A stretch of 64,000 nucleotides of DNA. Origin: Planococcus sp. CPCC 101016 (GTDB lineage: Bacteria > Bacillota > Bacilli > Bacillales_A > Planococcaceae). Location: contig NZ_VOHB01000002.1 of the NCBI RefSeq assembly GCF_007859295.1, forward strand, positions 1,303,624 through 1,367,623, written 5' to 3'. The translations under genes and the position numbers were made by a program. The notes under the pieces were generated by a model. That model was not told the DNA's origin and did no database searches. It saw only the letters and a program-made list of their open reading frames with translations. This document shows positions 38,061 to 47,700 of this stretch, one piece after another (the stretch's first letter is position 1; each line of letters starts with the position of its first letter).

Positions 38061-38098
38061 AAAGGCATCTGCTGAAGTAAGACAGCAGATGCCTTTTT
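38061..38098 (+). terminator. Terminator of the ykzI-like gene
   Basis: Perfect 14-bp stem AAAGGCATCTGCTG/CAGCAGATGCCTTT with T tail. Confidence 0.9.
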
Positions 38099-38132
38099 CG
38101 TTATACTGAAACAAATGAGGAGGGATACCTAT

Positions 38133-38924
38133 ATGGATTTACACGCTATGGATCTGTACATAAAATCGTTGATTAAAGAAGCGGGGCATCGAATCCGCAA
38201 TTCTTTTTTAACGGATATCACCATCGAATCAAAATCGAATGCCAATGATTTGGTCACAAACATTGATAAGGAAATTGAGCAATTCTTTATTGCTCGAATC
38301 CGCAAAGATTTTCCGGAGCATCGAATTTTCGGAGAAGAAGGATTTGGGGATGACATCCAAAGTTCAGAAGGTGTTATTTGGATGCTAGATCCGATTGACG
38401 GTACCATGAATTTCGTTCACCAAAAACGCAATTTTGCCATTTCACTCGGTGTGTTTCAAGATGGTGTGGGTCAGCTGGGCTATATTTACGATGTCGTGAA
38501 TGATGATCTATACCACGGCGTCAAAGACAACGGAGCCTATTATAATGATGAGCAGTTAAAGCCGTTGATGGAAACAGCAATTTCGGAATCAATCGTTGCG
38601 ATGAATGCAACATGGGCAGTTCCGAATCGTTACCTGGATCACGAAGGAACTATTCAGTTGATTCGTGATGTCCGAGGAATGCGCTCTTACGGTTCAGCAG
38701 CTCTCGAGCTTGCCTACTTGGCAAGCGGACGTGTCGATGCCTATATCTCCATGAGACTCTCGCCCTGGGATATTGCCGGCGGAATGGTCATAGCACAGGA
38801 AGTAGGAGCGGTGACAACGAATTTTAAAGGCGAACCTGCTAATCTATTGGAGCAGGATACTTTTATAGCAGCCAATCCCGCCATCCACCAGGAACTTTTA
38901 GAAAAATATATACGGTTCAAGTAA
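38133..38924 (+). CDS. suhB: Inositol-1-monophosphatase family protein (YktC/SuhB)
   Basis: A 263-residue Mg-dependent phosphatase. Motifs GEEGF (metal Glu), WMLDPIDGTMNF and SPWDIAGG are complete. It can dephosphorylate inositol phosphate or related sugar or nucleotide phosphates. Start at 38133 follows GGAGGG by 8 bases; the ATG at 38115 sits on the ribosome site itself. YktC of B. subtilis occupies the same place. Confidence 0.88.
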   Translation: MDLHAMDLYIKSLIKEAGHRIRNSFLTDITIESKSNANDLVTNIDKEIEQFFIARIRKDFPEHRIFGEEGFGDDIQSSEGVIWMLDPIDGTMNFVHQKRNFAISLGVFQDGVGQLGYIYDVVNDDLYHGVKDNGAYYNDEQLKPLMETAISESIVAMNATWAVPNRYLDHEGTIQLIRDVRGMRSYGSAALELAYLASGRVDAYISMRLSPWDIAGGMVIAQEVGAVTTNFKGEPANLLEQDTFIAANPAIHQELLEKYIRFK

Positions 38925-38956
38925 AAAAAGATGCGGAATTCCGCATCTTTTTTTAT
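38924..38956. terminator. Bidirectional terminator of suhB and ylaF
   Basis: GATGCGG/CCGCATC stem flanked by A and T runs; serves both convergent genes. Confidence 0.88.
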
Positions 38957-38958
38957 AA

Positions 38959-39156
38959 TTATAATAATCCGGCTTCCCGCATCTCTTTTTTCTTCTTGAA
39001 CCCCATGCCCATGATGAGACACAATGCCAAAATCGCCGCTAAAATGCCCGGTACACTACGCAGGCCAACAGCCAAGCCGATTCCGACCATCGCTAATATT
39101 GCTGCCAGGGAATACAGTACAAAAATCCATTTGGTGTTTTTTATCATGCTTATCAA
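38959..39156 (-). CDS. ylaF: YlaF-family small membrane protein (DUF5325)
   Basis: A 65-residue protein with two membrane helices (about 10-30 and 33-52) and the tail GMGFKKKKEMREAGLL typical of the family. TTG start 8 bases after GGAGG. Divergent from typA, as in B. subtilis. Function unknown. Confidence 0.75.
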   Translation of the reverse strand: MISMIKNTKWIFVLYSLAAILAMVGIGLAVGLRSVPGILAAILALCLIMGMGFKKKKEMREAGLL

Positions 39157-39215
39157 TCGAATTTCCTCCTGTAGCTTACTGCCTGAAATAAAATCTTAGG
39201 GTTTTACACCTATAT

Positions 39216-39225
39216 GTGCTATACT
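39216..39225 (+). promoter_or_regulatory. Extended -10 promoter of typA
   Basis: TGTGC followed by TATACT (39220-39225), a TGn extended -10, 43 bases before the typA ATG; the -35 region is weak. Confidence 0.45.
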
Positions 39226-39267
39226 AGCACAGTTATAGACATGAAAAAAGAATATTGGAGTGAAAAC

Positions 39268-41115
39268 ATGACTAACTTACGTAACGACTTAAGAAACATT
39301 GCAATTATTGCCCACGTTGACCATGGCAAAACGACTTTAGTGGATCAACTTCTACAACAATCCGGAACTTTCCGTTCAAATGAACACGTTGATGAACGTG
39401 CCATGGACTCGAATGATATTGAAAGAGAACGCGGAATCACAATTCTCGCGAAAAATACTGCAATCCAGTACAAAGACGCAAAAATTAACATTTTGGATAC
39501 TCCTGGACACGCAGATTTCGGCGGAGAAGTGGAACGTATCATGAAAATGGTTGATGGTGTTCTTTTAGTAGTTGATGCTTATGAAGGCTGTATGCCACAA
39601 ACACGTTTTGTTTTGAAAAAAGCTCTTGAGCAAAACTTGAAACCAATCGTTGTTGTTAACAAAATTGACCGTGACTTCGCACGTCCTGAAGAAGTGGTTG
39701 ACGAAGTCATCGAATTGTTCATCGAGCTGGAAGCAAATGACGACCAATTGGAATTCCCAGTTATCTTTGCCTCAGGTATGAATGGAACAGCCAGCCTTTC
39801 AGCTGATCCTGCTGATCAGGAAGAAAACATGCAGGTCATTTATGATGCGATCATGGACCACGTACCAGCACCAATCGATAACAGAGATGAGCCACTTCAG
39901 TTCCAGGTTGCTCTACTTGACTACAATGACTATGTTGGACGTATTGGTATCGGCCGCGTATTCCGCGGGACGATCGAAGTTGGACAATCTGTAGCATTGA
40001 TGAAACTTGACGGAACTGTGAAAAATTTCCGAGTAACTAAAATTCATGGTTTCATGGGACTTAAACGCATTGAAATCCAAAAAGCTGAAGCTGGCGATTT
40101 GATTGCTGTCTCAGGTATGGAAGATATCAATGTAGGGGAAACCGTATGTCCTGCAAATCATCAAGAAGCATTGCCGATCCTGCGCATCGATGAGCCAACC
40201 TTGCAAATGACTTTCCTTGTCAACAACAGCCCATTTGCTGGTAAAGAAGGTAAGTGGATCACGTCAAGAAAAATTCAGGAACGCCTGGATGCTCAATTGG
40301 AAACAGACGTTTCCTTGCGTGTAGATCCAACAGATTCGCCTGATGCTTGGGTTGTTTCTGGACGCGGAGAGCTACATTTGTCGATTTTGATCGAAAACAT
40401 GCGCCGTGAAGGATTTGAAATTCAAGTTTCAAAACCTGAAGTTATTGTACGTATGGTTGACGGAGTTCGCTGTGAACCAGTAGAACGCGTTCAAGTAGAT
40501 GTACCAGAAGAATATACAGGAAACATCATCGAATCATTGGGTGAGCGTAAAGGCGAAATGCTGGATATGATCAATAACGGAAGCGGACAAGTCCGTATGG
40601 TATTTAATGTACCGGCTCGTGGATTGATCGGTTACACAACTGAATTCCTGACACAGACTCGTGGGTACGGAATCATTAACCATACATTCGACAGCTACCA
40701 GCCAGTTGCTTCTGGCCGTGTTGGCGGACGTCGCCAAGGTGTATTGGTTTCTATGGAGCGCGGAAAAGTTTCGACTTACGGCTTAATGGGGATTGAAGAC
40801 CGTGGAACTTCATTTGTTGAAGTCGGTGCTGAAATCTATGAAGGAATGATCGTCGGTGAACATAACCGCGATAGCGATCTGACCGTAAACATCGTAAAAA
40901 TCAAAGCTGCAACAAACATCCGTTCAGCTAACAAAGATCAGACAACGACAATGAAAAAAGCACGTTTGATGAGTCTTGAAGAAGCGCTTGAGTACTTGAA
41001 TGATGATGAGTATTGCGAAATCACACCACAAACGATTCGTTTGCGTAAAAAAATTCTTGATAAAAATGAACGTGAACGTATGGCTAAGAAAAAGAAAGTT
41101 GCCATCGAAGAATAA
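39268..41115 (+). CDS. typA: Ribosome-associated GTPase TypA/BipA
   Basis: A 615-residue translational GTPase aiding 50S assembly and translation under stress or cold. G1 is [10 protein letters not shown], switch [17 protein letters not shown]4 NKIDR; domains II, III, V and the BipA-specific C-terminal domain are complete. Start at 39268 ([10 protein letters not shown]) has GGAG upstream; the longer frame from 39214 covers the promoter. ylaH follows. Confidence 0.96.
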   Translation: MTNLRNDLRNIAIIAHVDHGKTTLVDQLLQQSGTFRSNEHVDERAMDSNDIERERGITILAKNTAIQYKDAKINILDTPGHADFGGEVERIMKMVDGVLLVVDAYEGCMPQTRFVLKKALEQNLKPIVVVNKIDRDFARPEEVVDEVIELFIELEANDDQLEFPVIFASGMNGTASLSADPADQEENMQVIYDAIMDHVPAPIDNRDEPLQFQVALLDYNDYVGRIGIGRVFRGTIEVGQSVALMKLDGTVKNFRVTKIHGFMGLKRIEIQKAEAGDLIAVSGMEDINVGETVCPANHQEALPILRIDEPTLQMTFLVNNSPFAGKEGKWITSRKIQERLDAQLETDVSLRVDPTDSPDAWVVSGRGELHLSILIENMRREGFEIQVSKPEVIVRMVDGVRCEPVERVQVDVPEEYTGNIIESLGERKGEMLDMINNGSGQVRMVFNVPARGLIGYTTEFLTQTRGYGIINHTFDSYQPVASGRVGGRRQGVLVSMERGKVSTYGLMGIEDRGTSFVEVGAEIYEGMIVGEHNRDSDLTVNIVKIKAATNIRSANKDQTTTMKKARLMSLEEALEYLNDDEYCEITPQTIRLRKKILDKNERERMAKKKKVAIEE

Positions 41116-41139
41116 GTGAATAGGAAGGATGTATAGCCC

Positions 41140-41469
41140 GTGGACGATCAAGCTTTTGTCTATGACAATATGTATCCGGTAGCCCGAATTCTATACCAGA
41201 GTCTGCCGAGTTTTGAAGCGGCAGGATACGCATTATTTGCGGTTATTTTCCTGCTCTCGGCATTCGTTTATAAATTAGGGTTTGCTAAAAAGTTATCACT
41301 TGGAAAAAATGCAATGATTGGCCTGTTTCTGGCAGTCGGCGGTTTAGGGCTTACGTTTCTTGCCTTCTTCCTGCCGATTGTAGAAGGGCTTGTTATTGCG
41401 GCGCTCATACTGATTCTTTATAAAATCCGCCTATGGCGCGAAAAACGCGAAAACGCTGTATCTCATTGA
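41140..41469 (+). CDS. ylaH: YlaH-like membrane protein
   Basis: A 109-residue protein with three hydrophobic segments (about 20-40, 53-75 and 80-97) and the family signature VYKLGFAKKLSLGKN. GTG start after AGGAAGG. In one transcript with typA. Function unknown. Its last codons lie in a palindrome shared with the convergent gene. Confidence 0.8.
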   Translation: MDDQAFVYDNMYPVARILYQSLPSFEAAGYALFAVIFLLSAFVYKLGFAKKLSLGKNAMIGLFLAVGGLGLTFLAFFLPIVEGLVIAALILILYKIRLWREKRENAVSH

Positions 41470-41485
41470 GATACAGCGTTTTTGC
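41450..41485. terminator. Palindromic terminator covering both convergent stop codons
   Basis: AAAACGCTGTATCTC pairs perfectly with GAGATACAGCGTTTT (15 bp, loop ATT). It contains the stop codons of ylaH and of the minus-strand membrane gene, which overlap by 7 bases. Confidence 0.85.
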
Positions 41486-41912
41486 GTTCAAAGGTTTTGT
41501 ATAGAATCGGTAACAGCAAAGAATAAGTGAGATGGGCGAAAACCCAATAAAGAAAGGCTCCCCAATCAGTAACAGCTGGAACATTGGCTTCAACTGCTAA
41601 CCAAGACAATAGGAAAAAGAGAAATGGGAAAGGCACTGAAAGCAACAAGCTGATGATTACCAATTGGCCAAATGAGTAATTGCGCCGTTTCGATATATAT
41701 ACAAATACCACTCCAATAATCAACGAGATGCTCATGTGAAAAATGAATTCTGTGACCTCGGACCACTGCACATTTCCGATTATCGGAATAAAATCAACAT
41801 TCAATAGTAGGGTATATACTTGTTCGCCAGTGACGGATTGAATCCACTTTAGTAAAAGCCCTAAAATCAATCCACTCCAGAAGCCGATCCAGATGCCTTT
41901 TAAGAGCTTCAT
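41463..41912 (-). CDS. Four-helix membrane protein of unknown function
   Basis: A 149-residue protein with membrane segments near 7-24, 57-77, 85-105 and 115-135. I do not recognise a family. The ATG overlaps the ylaI stop (TGATG) and has GAGG upstream, so it is the third gene of a small minus-strand operon. It is absent from the B. subtilis order as I recall it. Confidence 0.7.
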   Translation of the reverse strand: MKLLKGIWIGFWSGLILGLLLKWIQSVTGEQVYTLLLNVDFIPIIGNVQWSEVTEFIFHMSISLIIGVVFVYISKRRNYSFGQLVIISLLLSVPFPFLFFLLSWLAVEANVPAVTDWGAFLYWVFAHLTYSLLLPILYKTFERKNAVSQ

Positions 41913-42115
41913 CAGAAGTCATCCTCAATGCTGCGGGAACTGCGGTAAAAGCGGAAAGAACCGGTTGCTAAGCGTTCTTTGGTCCTTTCTGTGATTCGGT
42001 CATGGCATTCATTGCACATATGGGTGTGGATAGGTCTATTGCGCAGGCGTTTGGCCTGCAGTGTGTCATCCACTAATTCCTCAATCTTATCGCAGATTAC
42101 GCATTGTACACGCAT
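41912..42115 (-). CDS. ylaI: YlaI family zinc-binding protein (DUF2197)
   Basis: A 67-residue protein with a CxxC pair (VICDKI) and a second pair (MCNECH), arranged as a small zinc ribbon, and the family core AKRLRNRPIHTHMC. Function unknown; start follows AGGAG. Confidence 0.85.
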   Translation of the reverse strand: MRVQCVICDKIEELVDDTLQAKRLRNRPIHTHMCNECHDRITERTKERLATGSFRFYRSSRSIEDDF

Positions 42116-42127
42116 GGTGAATCACTC

Positions 42128-42634
42128 CTATTCAAATCGGATGGCTTGGATATCAGTAATCGGATTTTCCTGGTTGGAACCATCCGGAAGAAGAACGTGT
42201 ACAGGACCGTCTTCTTTAAGGGGTTGGCCTTTTTCGCTGAATTTGAAGATTAATTGTTCAGCGTGTTCAATCGGAAACTCGAATTCGCCGTGTAAGGTTT
42301 CAAAAACTACACGTTTTGTGTGTTCATAAGGTTCTGCATTCCATAGAAATGGCTTAAACACGATGCCGAATGTTCCTGTAAGCATTTCTTTTTTTTCTTT
42401 GCTCTTATAGGTTTTTTCTGAATTCAAGGTCGGCGGAACTGTATTGCCTTCCATGATTTCACGGGACCAATGTTCACCCATCCCGCGCTTGTATTCTTCA
42501 AGTTCGTCTTTTTCGATTCGCTCTTCCTGAAAATACGTTTCCAAATTCAATTTACGATCATCAAAAATCCATACTGTTGGATCTAATATCAGTTTAAATT
42601 TCACTTCACCTTTAAAAGGTACGATAAATTCCAT
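42128..42634 (-). CDS. Conserved hypothetical protein
   Basis: A 168-residue soluble protein starting MEFIVPFKGEVKFKL, rich in beta strands, with the conserved-looking LDPTVWIFDDRKL and HGEFEFPIEHAEQL. I recall homologues in Bacillales that carry a peptidyl-prolyl isomerase label, but I see no such fold signature. Start at 42634 has GGAGGG 7 bases upstream; the ATG at 42649 is part of that ribosome site. First gene of the operon with ylaI and the membrane gene. Confidence 0.7.
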   Translation of the reverse strand: MEFIVPFKGEVKFKLILDPTVWIFDDRKLNLETYFQEERIEKDELEEYKRGMGEHWSREIMEGNTVPPTLNSEKTYKSKEKKEMLTGTFGIVFKPFLWNAEPYEHTKRVVFETLHGEFEFPIEHAEQLIFKFSEKGQPLKEDGPVHVLLPDGSNQENPITDIQAIRFE

Positions 42635-42802
42635 GGGTAAACCCTCCATTTAAATAATCACTCTCTTAACAGTATACCTTTTTGTGTCAAGTTGCTAAAG
42701 GGATTCATCTCTTTCGTCATAGAGGCTTGCATTTTCCCTCCTTAAAAGATACACTTTAAACAGGAAAATAGAGAAGAAAACTCATAAAATGGGGGAGTCC
42801 TC

Positions 42803-43084
42803 ATGGAACATACAGAAGAACAAACATACCATCTAAAGGCTTTAGAACTCCTCAAAGCTGATGCAGAAAAAATCGAGCAATTGATCAAGGTGCAAATGGA
42901 TCATCTGACGTTGCCATCTTGTCCTTTATATGAAGAGGTGCTTGACACCCAAATGTTCGGTCTTTCACGCGAAATCGACTTTGCGGTTAAGCTGGGACTC
43001 ATCGAACGTGAGGCTGGAAAAAATTTAATGGATACGCTGGAAAAGAAACTTTCTATTCTACATGAAGCGTATACAAATAAATGA
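42803..43084 (+). CDS. ylaN: YlaN (UPF0358) protein
   Basis: A 93-residue cytoplasmic helical protein with the invariant [20 protein letters not shown]. In B. subtilis YlaN is essential on iron-poor medium and is reported to act on the Fur regulator. The ATG follows GGGGGAG. Own terminator. Confidence 0.92.
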   Translation: MEHTEEQTYHLKALELLKADAEKIEQLIKVQMDHLTLPSCPLYEEVLDTQMFGLSREIDFAVKLGLIEREAGKNLMDTLEKKLSILHEAYTNK

Positions 43085-43087
43085 TCT

Positions 43088-43120
43088 AAAACTCAAACGA
43101 ATTTTGTTTGAGTTTTTTTT
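43088..43120 (+). terminator. Terminator of ylaN
   Basis: AAAACTCAAAC/GTTTGAGTTTT stem with T run. Confidence 0.88.
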
Positions 43121-43140
43121 ACAATGTAATAAGTAAAGAG

Positions 43141-43300
43141 TTTTATTGTCTATATTCCAGTGCTCAGATTCGAGGATCATAAGCCATTCTGGCTGTGAGG
43201 CTGGGAACATGCGACTTCGCCAGTACGTCTTATGCCCGTCGAGGGTTAGCAGGATGAGGATCAGCTAACCGCTGCAGGAGGAAGTCGCGTTTTAGGTTAG
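43141..43300. repeat. Dispersed repeat, unit A (degenerate, with insert)
   Basis: The 57-bp core 43178-43234 begins CATAAGCC and ends CTTATG, an inverted repeat, and is followed by CCCGTCGA as in the other units. An extra segment contains hairpin GGTTAGC/GCTAACC, and GCGACTTC at about 43211 pairs with GAAGTCGC at about 43281. Confidence 0.7.
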
Positions 43301-43420
43301 CTTCTGCTTTCCTTATTGTCCAGCTCCAGCAGCCAGCCCTTCGAGTCGCTTCAGTTTTTCCAGCAATGGCTGAAGAACGCCATTGCCGTTAAAACTTCCA
43401 GCGCTTGTCGGGGCTACAAG
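43301..43420. repeat. Dispersed repeat, unit B (variant core)
   Basis: Shares the flanks GCTTCTGCTTT and GTCCAGCTCCAGC with unit C but has a different core with stems CTTCAG/CTGAAG and AATGGC/GCCATT and a block GCGCTTGTCGGGGCT. It may be a second subfamily. Confidence 0.6.
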
Positions 43421-43560
43421 GCTGCTTCTGCTTTTCTTCTTATCCAGCTCCAGCGCCCAGATTCGAGGGTCATAAGCCACTCTGGCTGTGCGGCTGAAGA
43501 AACGCCGCTTCGACAGTGCGTCTTATGCCCGTCAAATCTAACAGGGCGCTTTCGCTTTTA
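43421..43560. repeat. Dispersed repeat, unit C
   Basis: Contains TCCAGCTCCAGCGCCCAG, then the 57-bp dyad core 43471-43527 (CATAAG...GCGGC, loop TGAAGAAAC, GCCGC...CTTATG), then CCCGTC and GGGCGCTTTCGC. It ends 23 bases before the ftsW ribosome site. Confidence 0.75.
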
Positions 43561-43593
43561 TTAACAATCCATCAAACAAAACGAGGTATGAAA

Positions 43594-44760
43594 ATGAAAT
43601 CTTACATCAAGAAATACGCAAAGTTTTTCGACTATCCTTTATTCTTTACTTATTTGGCCTTAACGATATTCGGCTTGATCATGATTTACAGTTCAAGCAT
43701 GGCTTGGTCGGTCAATTATTATGGCTCTGAGCCCAACCGCTTTTACATACAGCAATTAATAAACTTAGCAATTGCGTTCCCTATGTTTGCTATTGGAGCT
43801 GTGTTTCCGTATAAGCATTTTAAAAAACGCTGGATGATGGTTACAATTCTAGCGGTAGTCTTTTCCGGACTGATCGCTGTTCACTTTGTCGGTTTTGCAG
43901 CCGGTGGTGCAAGAAGCTGGATCAGCGTCGGTTTTGCCAACATCCAGCCTTCTGAAGTGGCGAAAGTCGGCATGATTCTCTATTTGGCCGGTGTTTTTTC
44001 AAATAAATACAATAACGGCACAATCAATAAATTAAATGAATCCATTATACCGCCAGTGATAATTTTGACGCTGGTATTGTTTTCGGTATTCCTTGAACCG
44101 GATCTAGGGTCGATGCTGATCATTGGCGCAGTCGGATTATCTGTCATGTCCGCAAGCGGGGTCCGTCTAAAACCATTTATCCGGCTTGCAACTGTCTTTG
44201 TAGCAGCGGCTTCGGTCATTATCGTACCTTTTATGATTTTTGCCGGTGATTTAATTTTCACTGAAAAACGTCTCGGCCGTCTGGATGCTTTCTTTAATCC
44301 ATTTTCAGATGAATTAGGATTCGGTTTTCAAATTGTCAACGGATATCTGGCTATCGGATCCGGGGGCTTAAGTGGGTTAGGGCTTGGACAATCCATTCAA
44401 AAATTAGGTTATCTGCCGGAACCCCATACCGATTTCATCATGTCGGTCATCGCTGAGGAGCTCGGTGTACTTGGTGTAGTCTTTGTTTTGGGCGGTTTAG
44501 GATTTATTGTGCTTCGGGGACTTTGGATTGCCATGACGACCCATGACCCGTTGGCTAGAATGCTTGCAGCGGGGGTTTCCAGCATGATTGGAATTCAATC
44601 TTTTGTGAATTTGGGCGGCTTGACCGGCATTATTCCGTTAACTGGAGTAACACTTCCATTTATAAGCTATGGCGGAACGTCTGTAATTTTGTTATCTTTA
44701 GCTATGGGAGTATTAATGAATGTTTCCATGTTCAACAAATACGAAAAAACGAAAAAGTAA
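43594..44760 (+). CDS. ftsW: Septal peptidoglycan glycosyltransferase FtsW
   Basis: A 388-residue SEDS polymerase with about ten membrane helices that makes septal glycan with a class B PBP. The SEDS hallmarks are GGARSWISVG, QPSEVAKVG, and PEPHTDFIMSVIAEELG, whose Asp is the catalytic residue of the family. Start at 43594 has GAGG 7 bases upstream; longer frames run into the repeat. The gene lies 15 bases before pycA, so the two are probably co-transcribed. Upstream sequence back to the ylaN terminator is repeat DNA. Confidence 0.94.
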   Translation: MKSYIKKYAKFFDYPLFFTYLALTIFGLIMIYSSSMAWSVNYYGSEPNRFYIQQLINLAIAFPMFAIGAVFPYKHFKKRWMMVTILAVVFSGLIAVHFVGFAAGGARSWISVGFANIQPSEVAKVGMILYLAGVFSNKYNNGTINKLNESIIPPVIILTLVLFSVFLEPDLGSMLIIGAVGLSVMSASGVRLKPFIRLATVFVAAASVIIVPFMIFAGDLIFTEKRLGRLDAFFNPFSDELGFGFQIVNGYLAIGSGGLSGLGLGQSIQKLGYLPEPHTDFIMSVIAEELGVLGVVFVLGGLGFIVLRGLWIAMTTHDPLARMLAAGVSSMIGIQSFVNLGGLTGIIPLTGVTLPFISYGGTSVILLSLAMGVLMNVSMFNKYEKTKK

Positions 44761-44775
44761 AGGGTGTGCTGCGGT

Positions 44776-47700
44776 GTGAAGGAGATTAACAAAATCTTGG
44801 TGGCCAACCGCGGAGAAATCGCTATTCGGGTTTTCCGCGCTTGTACAGAACTGAAAATTCAAACAGTTGCAATTTACTCTCAGGAAGACAGTGGTTCATA
44901 TCACCGCTATAAAGCGGATGAATCCTATTTAGTGGGGAAAGGCAAAAAACCAATCGATGCATATTTGGATATTGAAGACATCATCCGCATCGCAAAAGAT
45001 TCAAACGTGGACGCAATTCATCCGGGTTATGGTTTCTTGTCTGAAAACGTCCATTTTGCAAGGCGCTGTGAAGAAGAAGGGATCGTCTTTATCGGCCCGA
45101 CCTCTCAGCACTTGGATATGTTCGGCGATAAAGTAAAAGCGCGGACGCAAGCAATTAACGCGGGTATTCCCGTAATACCTGGAACAGATGGTCCAGTAGA
45201 GTCATTGGAAGAAGTTGAAGAGTTCAGCAGAACAGCAGGGTTTCCGTTAATGATCAAAGCATCTCTTGGCGGCGGAGGACGCGGTATGCGAATCGTCAGA
45301 TCCCAGGAAGAATTGGCTTCTTCATATGAACGGGCTAAGTCTGAGGCGAAAGCTGCTTTTGGATCAGATGAAATGTATGTCGAAAAATTCGTCGAGAAGC
45401 CAAAGCATATTGAAGTCCAGATTCTGGGTGATTCAGACGGAAATGTCATCCATTTATACGAAAGAGATTGTTCGATTCAGCGCCGTCATCAAAAAGTCGT
45501 AGAAATCGCTCCTTCCAATTCAATCAGTAATGAATTGCGCAATGAAATTTGTGATGCCGCAGTAAAATTGATGAAAAACATTAACTACATAAATGCCGGC
45601 ACAGTCGAATTTCTTGTAGCCAATGATGAATTTTACTTTATTGAGGTAAATCCACGCATACAGGTGGAACATACAATTACAGAAATGATTACAGGAATTG
45701 ATATTGTCCATTCACAGATTCATATTGCCAGAGGGCATATGATACATAGTGAAGAAGTGGGAATTCCACAGCAAAGTGAAATACCCCTATTCGGTTTTGC
45801 AATCCAATCCCGTGTAACTACGGAAGATCCTTTGAACGATTTCATGCCGGATGCGGGAAAATTGATGGTTTACCGCTCGGGTGGTGGATTCGGGGTGCGT
45901 TTGGATGCAGGTAACGGCTTCCAGGGAGCTGTCATATCACCTTATTATGATTCGCTTTTGGTCAAGGTTTCAACTTGGGCAGTAACGTTCAAAGAAGCAG
46001 CTGCTAAAATGGACCGCAACCTCCAGGAATTCCGTATTCGCGGAATCAAAACTAATATTCCTTTCCTTGAAAATGTAGTGAAACATAAGAACTTCATTAA
46101 AGGTGAATTTGATACAAGCTTTATCGATACAACTCCAGAATTGTTCATATTCCCAGTTCGGAAAGACCGGGGGACGAAGTTATTGAGCTATATCGGCAAT
46201 GTAACGGTCAATGGCTTCCCTGGAATTGAAAAGAAAAATAAACCGATTTATGCAGCTCCGCGGAAACCGGAAGTGGATCTTTTATCTCAAGCACCAATCG
46301 GTACGAAGCAAATCTTTGATCAGCAGGGTGCCGAAGGGTTAACAAAATGGATTCATGAACAAAAAGACGTGTTATTGACCGATACAACATTCCGCGATGC
46401 ACACCAATCGCTATTGGCTACCCGCGTCCGTTCACACGACTTATTTGAAATTGCGAAAGAAACAGCACGTTTGCAAAATGATCTATTTTCATTGGAAATG
46501 TGGGGAGGCGCAACTTTTGACGTATCCTACAGATTCTTGAAAGAAGATCCATGGGAACGCCTGATCAAACTTCGCAAGGAAATTCCGAATGTATTGTTCC
46601 AAATGCTGTTCCGTGGGGCTAATGCTGTTGGATACAAAAATTATCCGGATAATGTCATTCGTGAATTCGTTCGTAAATCCGGCGATGCGGGAATCGACGT
46701 ATTCCGTATCTTCGATAGCTTGAACTGGATCAAAGGAATGGAAGTAGCGATTGATGAAGTTCGCCAGTCAGGTAAAATCGCAGAAGCAGCGATTTGCTAC
46801 ACTGGAGATATTCTGGACCCGAGCCGTGACAAATATACGGTTCAATATTACAAGGATATGGCAAAAGAATTAGAAGCGGCAGGTGCTCATATTTTGGCCA
46901 TCAAAGATATGGCTGGCCTCTTGAAGCCTGAAGCAGCGTATCGTTTGGTATCCGAATTAAAAGATACCGTTTCATTGCCAATCCATCTTCATACACATGA
47001 TACGAGCGGCAATGGCATCTACTTGTATTCAAAAGCTATTGAAGCTGGTGTGGATATCGTCGATACGGCTCTCGGATCGATGGCAGGTCTAACATCGCAG
47101 CCTAGCGCCAATTCGCTTTACTATGCGACAAGCGGCACTGGACGCCAAGTCAGAGCGGATGTTAACGGGCTTGAAAAATTGTCCCATTATTGGGAAGATG
47201 TCCGCAAATACTATGTCGACTTTGAAAGTGGCATGAACAGTCCTCATTCTGAGGTCTATGTTCACGAAATGCCGGGCGGGCAGTACAGCAATCTTCAGCA
47301 ACAGTCAAAATCTGTAGGTCTTGGAATGCGTTGGGAAGAAGTTAAAGCCATGTATTCTCGTGTCAATTTATTATTTGGGGATGTAGTAAAAGTTACACCT
47401 TCTTCGAAAGTAGTAGGAGACATGGCATTGTTTATGGTCCAAAATGAATTGGATGAAAAAACGGTGATTTCCCGCGGGAAAACAATTGATTTCCCAGAAT
47501 CAGTCATTGAATTTTTTGAGGGATATATTGGCCAGCCTCATGGCGGTTTTCCGGAAGAACTTCAGAAAGTCATCTTAAAAGAGCGTAAGCCAATTACGGT
47601 CCGTCCTGGTGAACTTTTGGAACCGGTAGATTTTGATGAAATTCAAAAGACCTTGTATGATAAACTGGAGCGCCCGGTAACAAGTCATGAGATTCTTGCT

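Noticed and set aside
42128..42634. Peptidyl-prolyl isomerase label
   Set aside because: I recall this label for homologues, but no cyclophilin, FKBP or parvulin motif is visible.
43316..43564. 82-codon frame between ylaN and ftsW
   Set aside because: It lies wholly in the intergenic repeats B and C, lacks a ribosome site and has no protein-like composition.
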